From: Arhodomonas sp051195215
Lineage (GTDB): Bacteria > Pseudomonadota > Gammaproteobacteria > Nitrococcales > Nitrococcaceae
Reading direction: 5' to 3'
Assembly: GCF_051195215.1 (NCBI RefSeq)
Contig: NZ_JBNAZM010000019.1
Location: 23,749-87,748, forward strand
Length of the DNA: 64,000 nt
Every line of letters begins with the position of its first letter. Within the stretch, counting starts at the first letter, position 1. A program made the translations under genes and the position numbers. Shown in pieces: positions 45,601 to 57,600 of the stretch. The notes under the pieces were generated by a model that worked only from the letters and a program-made list of their open reading frames with translations, was not told the DNA's origin and searched no databases.

Positions 45601-48600
45601 CGTGCGCGGGCGCTGGCGAAATCCGAGCAGACCTCGCTCTTCGGTGTGCTGATCGCCGCCTACTTCGCCCTGCTGAGCCGCTATACGGACCAGCGGGACG
45701 TGGCCGTCGGTACGCCCACCTCGGGTCGCCCACCCGGCGCCTACGAGGACGCCCTCGGCTACTTCATGAACATGGTGGTGCTGGCGGAGCACGTGGAAGA
45801 CGAAGAGCCCTTCCGTGCCCTGGTGCGCCGCCTGCACCGGTGCGTGCTCGCCGCGCTCGACCACAGCGCACTGCCCCTGATAAGCGTCGCCGACGCCCTG
45901 CAACGCGCGCAGCCCGGATCCCCGTCCACGCCCTTCAACGTCGCGTTCTACTTCCAGAACTGGGTCGACACCGGCCCCCGTGACGGGCTCGTCCGCGACG
46001 CCGTCGAAGGCGTCCATCAGGAGGGGGAATTCGACCTCACGCTGGAGGTCGTCGAACAGGCGCAGGGCTGCCGGTACACGCTCAAGTACGATCCGGATCT
46101 CTTCGACGAAAGCACCGTCGAGCGGATGGGAGAGCACTTCACGGCGCTGCTCGACGGCGCGGTGGCGGCCGCCGACACGGCCGTCGCGGATCTCGACCTG
46201 CTCACAGCGGAGGAGCGGGCGTGGCTCGCGCCGCCATCAGCACAGGCATACCCGGCGGACACCCAGGTCTGGCAGCTGGTGCACCAGCAGGCACAGGCGC
46301 GGCCCGAGGCGGTGGCCGTGCGCTTCGGCGACGACCAGCTTAGCTACCGGGAGCTCGACGAGCGCGTCGCGGCGCTGGCGGCACGCCTGCGTGCCGCCGG
46401 GGTTGGCCGTGGCCGGACCGTCGGCGTTCTGCTGCCCAGGGGGCTGGCACTTCCCGAGGCGCTGCTGGCAGTGCAGGCCGCGGGCGGCATCTACGTGCCC
46501 CTCGATCCGTCCTACCCGGAAGACCGCCTCGAATACATGGCCGAGGATGCCGGGCTGCACCTGTTGCTCACGCATTCCAGCCTCCCGGGAGACCACGGCA
46601 TTCGCCTGCCGCGGCTGTACGTCGATGGCGGCGAGTCCGCGCCGCCGGCCCCGTCGCCGGGTGTCTCCACTGCGCAGGACACGGCGTACGTCATCTACAC
46701 CTCCGGCTCCACCGGGCGCCCGAAAGGCGTGCGTGTCGCCCACCGCTCGCTAATCAATTTCCTCTGGTCCATGGCGCGCGAGCCGGGCTTCGGCCCGCGG
46801 GATACGCTGCTCGCGCTGACCACCATCTGTTTCGACATCTCGGCGCTGGAGCTCTACCTGCCGCTGATCACCGGCGGAACCGTCGAGGTCCTGCCCACGG
46901 ACACCGTCCGCGACGGCATCCGCCTGCGCGAGGCCGTGGAAACGTCGCAACCCACCGTCATGCAGGCCACTCCGGCGACGTGGCGCATGCTCCTCGCCGC
47001 CGGCTGGCCCGGCAGCCCGGCGCTCACCGTGCTCTGCGGAGGGGAGGCGCTGCCCGGTGATCTGGCTGACGAGCTGCTGGCGGGCAATCGCGAGGTCTGG
47101 AACCTGTACGGCCCCACCGAGACCACGATCTGGTCGGCCGTCGCCAGGCTCCGCCGCGGCGAGCGCGTAACCCTCGGCAACCCCATCGCCAACACGTCGC
47201 TGTACGTGCTCGACAGTCACCGCCGGCCCGTGCCCACCGGCGTGCCCGGCGAGCTCTACATCGGCGGCGACGGTGTCGCCCAGGGCTATCTCAACCGGCC
47301 GGACCTCACCGCCGAGCGCTTCGTGAGCGACCCGTTCGCAACCGAACCCGGCGCACGCATGTACCGCACGGGCGACCTGGTGCGGCGATTGCCGGACGGT
47401 GCCCTGGATTATCTCGGGCGTATCGACTCCCAGGTCAAAGTACGGGGCTTCCGCGTCGAGCTCGAAGAGATCGAGGCAGCCCTGAGACGGCTCGCCGGCG
47501 TACGCGAGGCGGTCGCGGTGGCGCGTCCCGACAGTGGAGGGAGCCATTCGCTGCTGGCCTGCTACGAGCTCGCGGAGGGCGCCGCCGAGCCCACCCACGA
47601 GCAGCTCTCACGCTGGCTGCCCGAGCACATGGTCCCGGATGCGCTGGTACGGGTATCGAGCCTGCCGCGCACCCTCAACCAGAAGGCCGACCGCACCGCC
47701 CTGGCCTCGCTCCCGCTGGACGAGCTGCGCCGCCGCTTCGGCGTGGCCGCTGCGACGAAACCGGAGCCCGGGCCCGCCGTCACGGACCCGGACGGCGGCG
47801 TCGAGGCACTGGTTGCCGACCTCGGCGAACGCGTCGCGCGTCTTGCCGACCTCGACCCGGGTCACGTGGACCCGCGGGCCCCGCTGGGGGAGCTCGGCAT
47901 GAACTCGGTGAGCTTCACGGCGCTCAGCGCGGAGCTGAGCGAGGCCTACACCATTACCGTCGAGCCAACCCTGTTCTACCGCAGGGGCACGGTACTCGGG
48001 TTGGCACAGTACCTGCGCGAGCATCATCCCGACGCCATCCCCGCCGGCTTCCGGGCCGCGCCCCCGGCGCCCCCCGCCGCACCGGATCCCGAACCCGCGG
48101 CGGCCCCCGCGAGCGAACACGGGTCGAACGACATCGCCATTATCGGCATGGCCGGACGACTTCCCGGCTCGCGCGATCTGAACGAGTTCTGGGAACACCT
48201 CACCGCCGGGCACGACCTGGTGAGCGAGATTCCCGCCGAGCGCTGGGACTGGCGCGCGGAGACGGGCTCGCGGTCCCGCTGGGGCGGCTTCGCCCCGGAC
48301 GTCGACTGCTTCGACGCCGGCTTCTTCGGGATCTCTCCCCGCGAGGCGGAGCTGATGGATCCGCAGCAGCGGTTGATGCTCGAGCTCGCCTGGGCGGCCA
48401 TCGAGAACGCGGGGTACCGCCCGTCCGAGCTCGCCGACGAGCGCGTGGGCGTGTTCATCGCCGTCACGAACTCGGATTACCTGGAGGTCCAGCGCGCCGC
48501 CGGCCGCGGCACCGAGGGCCACACGATCACCGGTGCGGCGCTGTCGATCGTCGCCAATCGGGTTTCCTACACCCTCGACCTGCACGGACCCAGCATCGCT

Positions 48601-51600
48601 GTGGACACCGCCTGTTCGGGCTCGCTCACGGCGATCCACCAGGCCTGCGCCGCCCTGCGCGACGGCACTTGCGACCTCGCGCTGGCAGGTGGCGTGAGCC
48701 TCATCCTCTCGCCAACGCTCTACGAGGCCCTGAGCCGGGGCGAGATGCTGAGCCCGGACGGGCGCTGCAAAGCCTTCGACAGCCGGGCCGACGGCTACGT
48801 GCGTGGCGAGGGGGCCGGGATCGTGCTGCTCAAGCCCGGTGATCGTGCAGACCGGGACGGCGATGCCGTGCACGGGCTCATCAAGTCCATCACGGTCAAC
48901 CACGGTGGACGCACCACCTCCCTCACGGCGCCCAACCCGGACGCGCAGACGGACCTGCTGGTGGACGCCTATCGCCAGGCAGCCATCCCGCTGGAGTCCG
49001 TCGGTTACATCGAGGCGCACGGCACGGGCACCGCCCTGGGCGACCCCATCGAGACCGCGGGGCTGAGTGCGGCGTTCGAACGCCTGCGCGAGGAGACGAC
49101 CGGCCCCGCCGAAGCACGCTGCGCGATCGGGTCGGTGAAGACCAACATCGGGCACCTGGAGGCCGCGGCGGGGATCGCGGGGCTGTTCAAGGCCACGCTG
49201 GCCATGCAGCACGGCACCATCCCGGCCAGCCTGCATTTCCGGGAAGCGAACCCGTATCTCAGCCTGGACGGCACGCCGTTCGAGGTGGCCGAACGCACCA
49301 GGCCCTGGCCCCGCCCGCACACCCGCGAGGGCGAGGAGCACCCCCGCCGCGCCGGCGTCAGCTCCTTCGGTTTCGGGGGCGCCAACGCCCACGTCGTCCT
49401 GGAGGAGGCCGGACCACGGCCCGTGTCGCAGGAGACGCCCGGCGACCAGCTGATCGTGCTCTCCGCCCGCGACCCCGATGCGTTGCGCCGCTCCGCGGAG
49501 CAGCTCGTGGCGCACCTGGAGCACGACGAGCCGCCGCTCGCGGATCTCGCCTTCACGCTGCAGGTGGGACGCGAAGCCATGGCACACCGCCTCGCCGTGA
49601 TCGCCGCCGATATCGGGGCGCTGCGCACGGCGCTCGCCGACTACCTCGCCGGCCGCGAGTGCGCGGTGCGCACCGCGAAGGTGAACCGGCGCCTCGCGCC
49701 CGCGGATGCGGCGGACGTGACCGGCCCCGAGGAGGCGATGGACGTCTGGCTCGGGGGCGCGGAGATCGACTGGCATGCCCTCCACGACGGCCAGGCACGG
49801 CGGCGGCTCCACCTGCCCAGCTATCCGTTCGCGCGCATTCGTCACTGGATAACGCCCGACAAGGCTCACGTTCCCCCGGCACCAGGCAGCGACGCGCCGC
49901 TTCACCCCACCCTGCTGGACGCCGACGCCTCCACCGCGCAGGCGCAGGTCTACAGGAAGCGCCTGCGCGGCGATGAGTTCTTTCTCGCCGATCACGTGGT
50001 TGGCGACCGGCCGATGCTGCCGGGCGTGGCGCTGCTGGAGATGGCCCGCCTCGCCGGGGAAACGGCCTCGCCGGGCACGCGCCTGCGCCGCATCGACGAC
50101 CTGGTGTGGGCGACGCCGGTGCAACCTGCATCCGACGATGACGCGACTGCCCTGCTGGTACACATTCGCGGGGAGGGGACCGACACCTCATTCGAGATTA
50201 CCAGCGCCACGGACGAGGCCAGGACGCATGCCAGCGGGACGTTGCGCTTCGGCGAGCCCGGCGAGCGCCCGGCCGCCATCGACCTCGCTGCCATCCGCAC
50301 GCGCTGCGGCCAGGTGCACGAGGGCTCACGGTGCTATGCGGCCTTCGAGCGCATGGGTTTCGCCTACGGCACCAGCTTCCGGGTGATCGAAACCCTGGCG
50401 GAAGGCGAACGCGAGGTGCTCGCCGCCCTGCGCCTGCCGGCATCCCGCACGGCGGACGCCGGCGACTACGTGTTCCACCCATCGCTGTTCGATGCGGCCC
50501 TGCAGACCGCGGGCTGGCTGGCCCTGGCCACGGGGGACGGCGAGAGTGATGCGACCTACTTCCCGTTCTCCCTGGGCTCGGTGCGTGTGTTCGCGGAGTT
50601 GCCGGAAGCGCTCCACGCCTACGCCACGCCGTCGCGGCAGCCCGCCGCGCCGGACTCGATCGTTTTCGACGTCCTTCTCGTGGACGGTGACGGCCATGCA
50701 GTCGCCGCGATCGACGCATTCACGCTGCGGGCCCGGACGGCGAGCGAAGAGATTCACGCGTTCGAGCCGACCTTCGAGCCGGCGCCGGCCGCCGCCGAAC
50801 CCGTCCAGGGGGACGTGCTCCTGCTGGACGGTGGAACGGAACCGGAAGGGACGGCGGTGCGCGCGGCGCTGGAGGCCACCGGCGTCACCGTGCACACGCT
50901 CACGCCGGGTGCGGATTTCGACGCCGAATACGCTCTCGAACGGGTGGGCCAGATCGCCCACGTCGTCCACCTGCCCGGCGCCGCGACCGACGACGACGCC
51001 CCGGAACACGACTGGCGCGTGGCGATGGCGGTGCTGCAGGCATGGCTGAATGATCGCCGGGGCGCCCTGCGGTATCTGTTCGCGCACACCGGCACCGAGG
51101 CGGCGCCCGCCCACGGCGCGATGGCCGCCTTCGCCCGTGCCGTCGGCATGGAGGAACCCGAGCTGCAGATGAGCACGCTGCAGGTCGAAGCGGGCTCGCT
51201 GGCGCCGGCAGTGGTGCAGGCGCTCGGGACGGCGGGCACCGGAGAGATTCGCATCGCGCCCACGGGCCGGCAACGCCGCACCTTCCAGAGCATGCCGCTG
51301 CCAGCCGCCACGCGGTCCCCCTTCCTGGGGGATGGGGCGCACGTGATCACCGGCGGCACCGGGGGTCTCGGGCTGCGGCTGGCGGAGCATGTCGCGGCGG
51401 TGCGGCGCTCGGCTTCGGCCGCCAAGGGCGGCATCGTTTTGCTCGCACGCAAGGAGCCCGCCCCCGCGATACGCGCGCGGGTGGAGGCCATGGGTGCGGA
51501 GCTGGTGCGGGTCGATGTCACTGATGCGACGAAGCTGAGGGCAGTGCTCGACGACCTGCGCCACCGCTTCGGCTGCGTGCGCGGCATCATCCACACCGCG

Positions 51601-54600
51601 GGCGTGTTGAAGGACGGGCTGTTGCGGCAGAAGCGCCCGGAGGACGCGGATGCCGTCCTGGCCGCGAAGGTTCGCGGTACGATCGCCCTCGACGAGGCGA
51701 CACGGTCGGACCCGCTGGACTACTTCGTGCTGTTTTCGTCGGCGGCGTCGGTCTTCGGTAACGCTGGTCAGACCGATTACGCCTACGCCAACGGCTTCCT
51801 CGACCATTTCGCCGAGCGCCGGGAACGGCAGCGCGTGCGGGGATCGCGCAACGGGCGCACCCTCTCGGCGGCGTGGCCGGTCTGGGCCGAAGGGGGTATG
51901 CGCGTCGATGCCGACACGGAACGGGCCATGGCCCGGGAGCTCGGCATGCGCCCGGTCCCCACGGCGGCGGGCATCGCGGCACTGGAGCGTGCCCTCGCCG
52001 GCACGTCTCCATGGCTGCTGCTCACCCCGGGCGAGCCGTCCCGGGTCCTCGCGGCGCTCACCGACCAGGCCGGCCGGGCCGAGCGCTCCGGCAGCGCTGC
52101 CAAAGCGGGCCCGGCGCCCGCGCAGGTCACGCACGCCCTGTCGGCGGACGACGCCCGCGCGTGGACAGAGCAGCTGGTGGTCAGTGTGTTGGCCGAAGAG
52201 GTGAAGCTGCCGGAGGCGGACATCGGGCTGGACGAGCCCTTCGACGATTACGGCGTCGACTCCCTCATCACCATGCGGTTCGTGCGCCGGCTGGAGGAGC
52301 ACTTCGGTCCGCTGTCGAAAACCCTGCTCTTCGAGCACGTCACCGCCCGGGAACTGATCGATTACCTCGTCAGCGCGTATCCGGATGCGTTCGCCGAGCA
52401 CCACGAAGCGGCTGCGGCAACCGAGACCACCGGTGACGCCTCGTCCGGGGCGGACTCGCCCGCGGCCGCTGTCGCGGAACCCGGGCGCGAGGTGGTGAAC
52501 CAACCCGCCGATCACTCGGACGACATCGCCATCATCGGGGTCGCGGGCCGCTACCCACAAGCGGACGACGTGAACGAGTTCTGGCGCAACCTCCGGGAAG
52601 GCCTCGACAGCATCGAGGAGATTCCCCGCGAGCGCTGGAATCACGACATCTTCTACGACCCGGACAAGTCCGCCCCCGGCAAGAGCTACAGCAAGTGGGG
52701 CGGCTTCGTGCGCGGTGCGGATCGCTTCGACCCGATGTTCTTCCGCATGTCGCAGATCGAGGCCGAGCACATCGACCCCCAGGAGCGGGTATTCCTCGAG
52801 ACCACCTGGCACGTACTCGAAGACGCTGGCTACACGAGAGAACGGCTGCGTGGCTCCCGCACGGGCGTGTTCGTGGGCATGATGTACGGCCACTATCAGC
52901 TCTACGGCGTGCAGGACGCGCTGCGGGGAGACGGCATCGCGACCTCCTCCTCCTACGCGTCGGTGGCCAACCGGGTCTCGTACTTCTTCAACTTCACCGG
53001 CCCCAGCGTGGCGCTGGATACTATGTGCTCCTCCTCGCTGGTCACGGTGCACCAGGCGTGTCTGGCCATCCGCAACGGCGACTGCGACGTCGCCGTCGCC
53101 GGCGGGGTCAACATCTCCAGCCACCCGCTGAAGTACCTGCAGCTCGCGCAGCGTGGTTTTCTCTCGGAAGACGGTCGCTGCCGCAGCTTCGGGGAGGGCG
53201 GCACGGGATACGTGCCCGGTGAGGGGTCGGGCGCGGTCCTGCTGAAACGCCTGGACCAGGCGCTCGCCGATGGCGATCGCGTGCTGGCCGTCGTCAAAGC
53301 CTCGGCGGTCAACCACGGCGGGGCCAGCAAGGGTTACAGCGTTCCCAATCCGAAAGCACAGGGTGATCTGGTGCGGCACGCCCTGTCGAAGGGCGGGCTG
53401 AATCCGGGCGATCTGGACTACTTCGAGGCGCACGGCACCGGCACTTCGCTCGGCGATCCGGTGGAGATCACCGGGATGCTGCGGGCCTTCGAGGGCAACC
53501 TGCCCGAGCGCCTGCCCATCGGGTCGGTGAAGTCCAACATCGGCCACGCCGAATCCGCCGCCGGCATCGCCGCGATCACCAAGGTGCTGATGCAGATGCG
53601 TCACGGCGAGCTCGTGCCGTCGCTGCATGCCGAACAGCTCAACCCCAACATCAACCTCGACGAGACGCCCTTCCAGCTCCAGCGCGAGCTCGCCCCGTGG
53701 CCGCGCCGCGTCTCCGACGACGGCGCCCCCCTGCCGCGAACCGCCGGCATCAGCTCGTTCGGAGCGGGTGGCACCAATGCCCACCTGGTGCTCCAGGAGT
53801 ATCCCGGCGGCGCCGACGAACGCCCGCGGGACCGCGAATCCGGCCCCCAGCTCGCGGTGCTGTCGGCCAAGGACGCGGAACGGCTGCAGGTACAGGCGCA
53901 ACGCCTCGCCGCCCACCTGCGAAGCGAGGGCAGCGATGCCGCCCGCGAGGCGGTCGCCTGGACACTGCAATGGGGTCGCGAGGCCATGTCCCACCGGGTG
54001 GCGGTCCGTTTCGAGACCCTCCCGGAGCTCGCCGATGCGCTGACGGAAGTGGCCGAAGGCAAGACCCCGCCGGGCACCTGGAGCGGCGTGGTGGATGTGC
54101 GCAAGCCCGCCGCGGGAGAGACGCCGGAAGCGACCCCCGAGGCCTACGCGCAGGCGTGGACGTCCGGGCAGTCCGTGGACTGGGCAGCCTTGCATCCGTG
54201 GGGGCGCCCCGACCGGGTTTCCCTCCCCGGCTACCCCTTCCTGGGGGAGCGCATCTGGATCGCGGCCGCCGACGCCGAGCTGGACGCCCTCGACACCACC
54301 GGCGAGGCCCGGGGCATGCTCCTGACCCGCGCGTGGGAACCGGCCACGGATGCACCGGCCACGGCCACGCCGCGGCGTACGGTCATCCTGACCGTGCCCG
54401 GCGCCGAAGCGCTGGCGGACGCGCTCGCCGGCGCCCTGCCCGCGTCCACGGTCGTCACCCATGAGGAACTTCTGGCAACGCTGAAGGCCGGCGAGGACCA
54501 GTGGGAGAGCGTCGATGCGCTGATCGATCTTTCCGGGTGTGCGGACAGGACCACGGCGGACGCTCACGACGCCCTCCCCGGCTGGATCACCTGGATGCAG

Positions 54601-57600
54601 CACGCGGTGGACCGGCAACGTGAGGGGCTGTCCGCCATCCTGGTCTCCCGCCGCGACGCCAATGGCGCAATACCGCCCGCGGGCGCAGCCCGCGCGGGCC
54701 TGTACCGCATGCTGCAGAGCGAGTACCGGCATGTGCGCTCGCGCCACGTCACGGTGGAGTCGGACACCTCCGACGACCAGCTTTGCCGGTGGGTCGCCCA
54801 GGAGCTCGGGCTGGCAAGCGACGTCTCCGAAGTGCTCTACCGCGACCGCACCCGGCACACCGCCGTGCTCCGCGAGCAGCCGGCCACCGCCGGATCGCGG
54901 CTCGACTTCCCGCGAGACCACGTACTCTGGGTGACCGGGGGGACACGCGGGATCGGCCTGCGTACGGCGCAGCACTTCGTCGAGCGGCATGGGGTGCGCA
55001 AGCTGGTGCTCACCGGGCGGGAGCCTCTCCCGCCCCGCTCGGAGTGGCCGGCCCATGTGGCGGACGACACCGCGCTGGGGCGCAAGCTGCGCCCGCTCGC
55101 CGAGCTCGTCGAGCAGGGTGTCGAGGTCGAGGTGCTTTCGGTGCCCCTGCAGGACACCGCCGCGCTCTCCGACGCTCTGGCCCGGGTCAAGCAGCGCCTG
55201 GGTCCGGTGGGCGGCGTGATACACGGCGCGGGATTCACGGACTTCGACAACCCCGCCTTCGTGCGCAAGACGCAGGCGGGGATCGCGCGGGTCCTCGAAC
55301 CGAAGGTATCGGGGCTGGATGCACTCGTGGAGTGCTTCCGGGACGAGCCCCTGCACTTCTTCATCCTCTTCTCCTCGGTGGCGGCCGCCGTGCCCGCCCT
55401 CGCCGTCGGCCAGAGCGACTACGCGCTCGCGAACGCCTACATGGACGCGGTGGCCCGGGCCCGCCCGCATGGGCTGCCGCTGATCAGCGTGCAATGGCCA
55501 AGCTGGAAGGAAAGCGGCATGGGCGAGGTGCAGAGCGCCGCCTACCGCGCCTCTGGGCTCGGCACCCTGTCCGACGCGGACGGGCTGGCGCTGCTGGAGC
55601 GCGCCATCGCCAGCGGTGAGCGGGTGGTGCTGCCGGCTCTGCCCGCCCCGGACGCGGACTGGCATCCGGAACGGCTGACGTCACGCCGGCTCGTGGCCGC
55701 CCAGCGCAAGCCACGGACCGGGGCGCAGCCGGACACGGGCGTCGACACGGGGGGTCGGGCGGCGGCTTCCGAGGCCCCGCAACCCGCTGAGGGGCACACG
55801 GAAGCCGCCGGCGCTCAGCCACCGTCGTCGGAGTCGATGCAATCCGCCGTGACGGCGCTCAGCGAGTGGATGCTGGAAGAGCTCGCGCGGGAGCTCGGCT
55901 TCGACAGAGCCAAGCTGGCGGGCGACGTCCCGGTGGAAGACTACGGGATCGACTCGATCCTGGTCTCGCAACTGGTCCAGAACGTGGGCAAACGCCTGGA
56001 CGTCTCGGTGGATCCTTCGGCGCTGCTGGAATACCCCACCGTCGACGAATTCACCAATTACATCGCCGAACAGCACGGCGATGCCCTGATCAGCGCTTTT
56101 GCCGCAGAGCAGCCGCAGGCCGGGACGACATCCTCGCCCGGGGCTTCCTCGCCGGCCCGGGAGGGGCCCGCAGCGGTCGATGAGCGTCCCCCGGCGTCCG
56201 CCGCCGAGCCGGCACCCACTGGGGATACCGTGACCAGCCCGGAGGATTCCGGGGTCGACACGGCCCGGGCACGCCGGAGTTCGGGGGATGTGGCCGTCGT
56301 GGGCCTGTCCGCCAGATTCGCGGGCGCGGAGTCCGCCGACGAGTTCTGGCGACTGCTGCGCGAGGGCCGCTCGGCCCTGCGGCCGATTCCCGAGCACATG
56401 TTCCATCAGGAGTACCCTTACCACGCGGGCCTGTTGCCCGACGTCCTGCGCTTCGATCCGGACTACTTCTCCCTGTCCGAGGAAGACGTGCGCGCCATGG
56501 ATCCCCAGGCGTTGCTGCTCCTGGAGGAAGTCGATGGCGCCCTGCACGACGCCGGCTACGATCCCGCGGAGCTGAAAGGACGTTCCGTGGGCGTCTACGT
56601 CGGCGGCCGCACGACGTATCAGCCGGACCCGGAACGACTCGAGCACGCCCGCAATCCGGTGGTGGCCACCGGGCAGAACTACCTGGCGGCGAACATCTCG
56701 CAATTCTTCGACTTCTGCGGGCCGAGCCTGGTCATCGACACGGCGTGCTCCTCGGCCCTGGTTGCCATGGATCTGGCCGTGCAGGCGCTGCAAGCCGGCG
56801 ACATCGAGGTAGCCGTGGTGGCGGGCGTGAATCTGCTCGCCGACGGCCGGGCGCACATGGTGTTCGGGCGCCGGGGACTGCTCAACCCGGGCACCGAGTT
56901 CCATGTGTTCGACCAGCGGGCCGCAGGCCTCATACCGGGTGAAGGGGCGGGGGTCGTCGTGCTCCGGGCCCTGCCCGAGGCTCAAGCCGACGGCGACCGC
57001 GTGCTCGCGGTGCTGCACGGCATCGCGGTCAACAATGACGGCCGCACCGCCGGCCCGGCGACGCCCAATCTGCAAGCGCAGCGGGCGGTGATGAAGAAGG
57101 CCCTGGCACGCAGCGGCCGCAATCCGGCGGATGTGGCCTGGCTGGAAGCCAACGCGTCGGGCACCGGCGTCACCGACCTGCTCGAGCTCAAGGCCGTATC
57201 CGAGCTCTACGGCGGAGGATCGCAGCCCCTCGCCCTGGGCTCGATGAAGCCGAACATCGGTCACCCGCTCGCCGCCGAAGGCATCGCCGCGTTCATCAAG
57301 GTGGTGCTGATGCTGCAGCACGGCGAGGGCGTGCCATTCACCTCCGGCCAGCAGCCGCTCGAGCACTTCGACATGACCCGATCGCCGCTCTACTTTCCCA
57401 GGGAACCACAGCCCTGGCCCGGCACGACCGCGCTCGCGGCCATCAACTGCTTCGGCGACGGCGGCACCAACGCCCACGTGATCCTCGGGTCCGCGCCCGA
57501 GGGCTACGTGAGCAAGCGGAGCGCGTTGCCGTTGCGGGCGCTGGACCGGCGGGTCGTGCTACGCGGGCCCGCCGAGACGCCCGCCGTCTCGCCACAGCCG

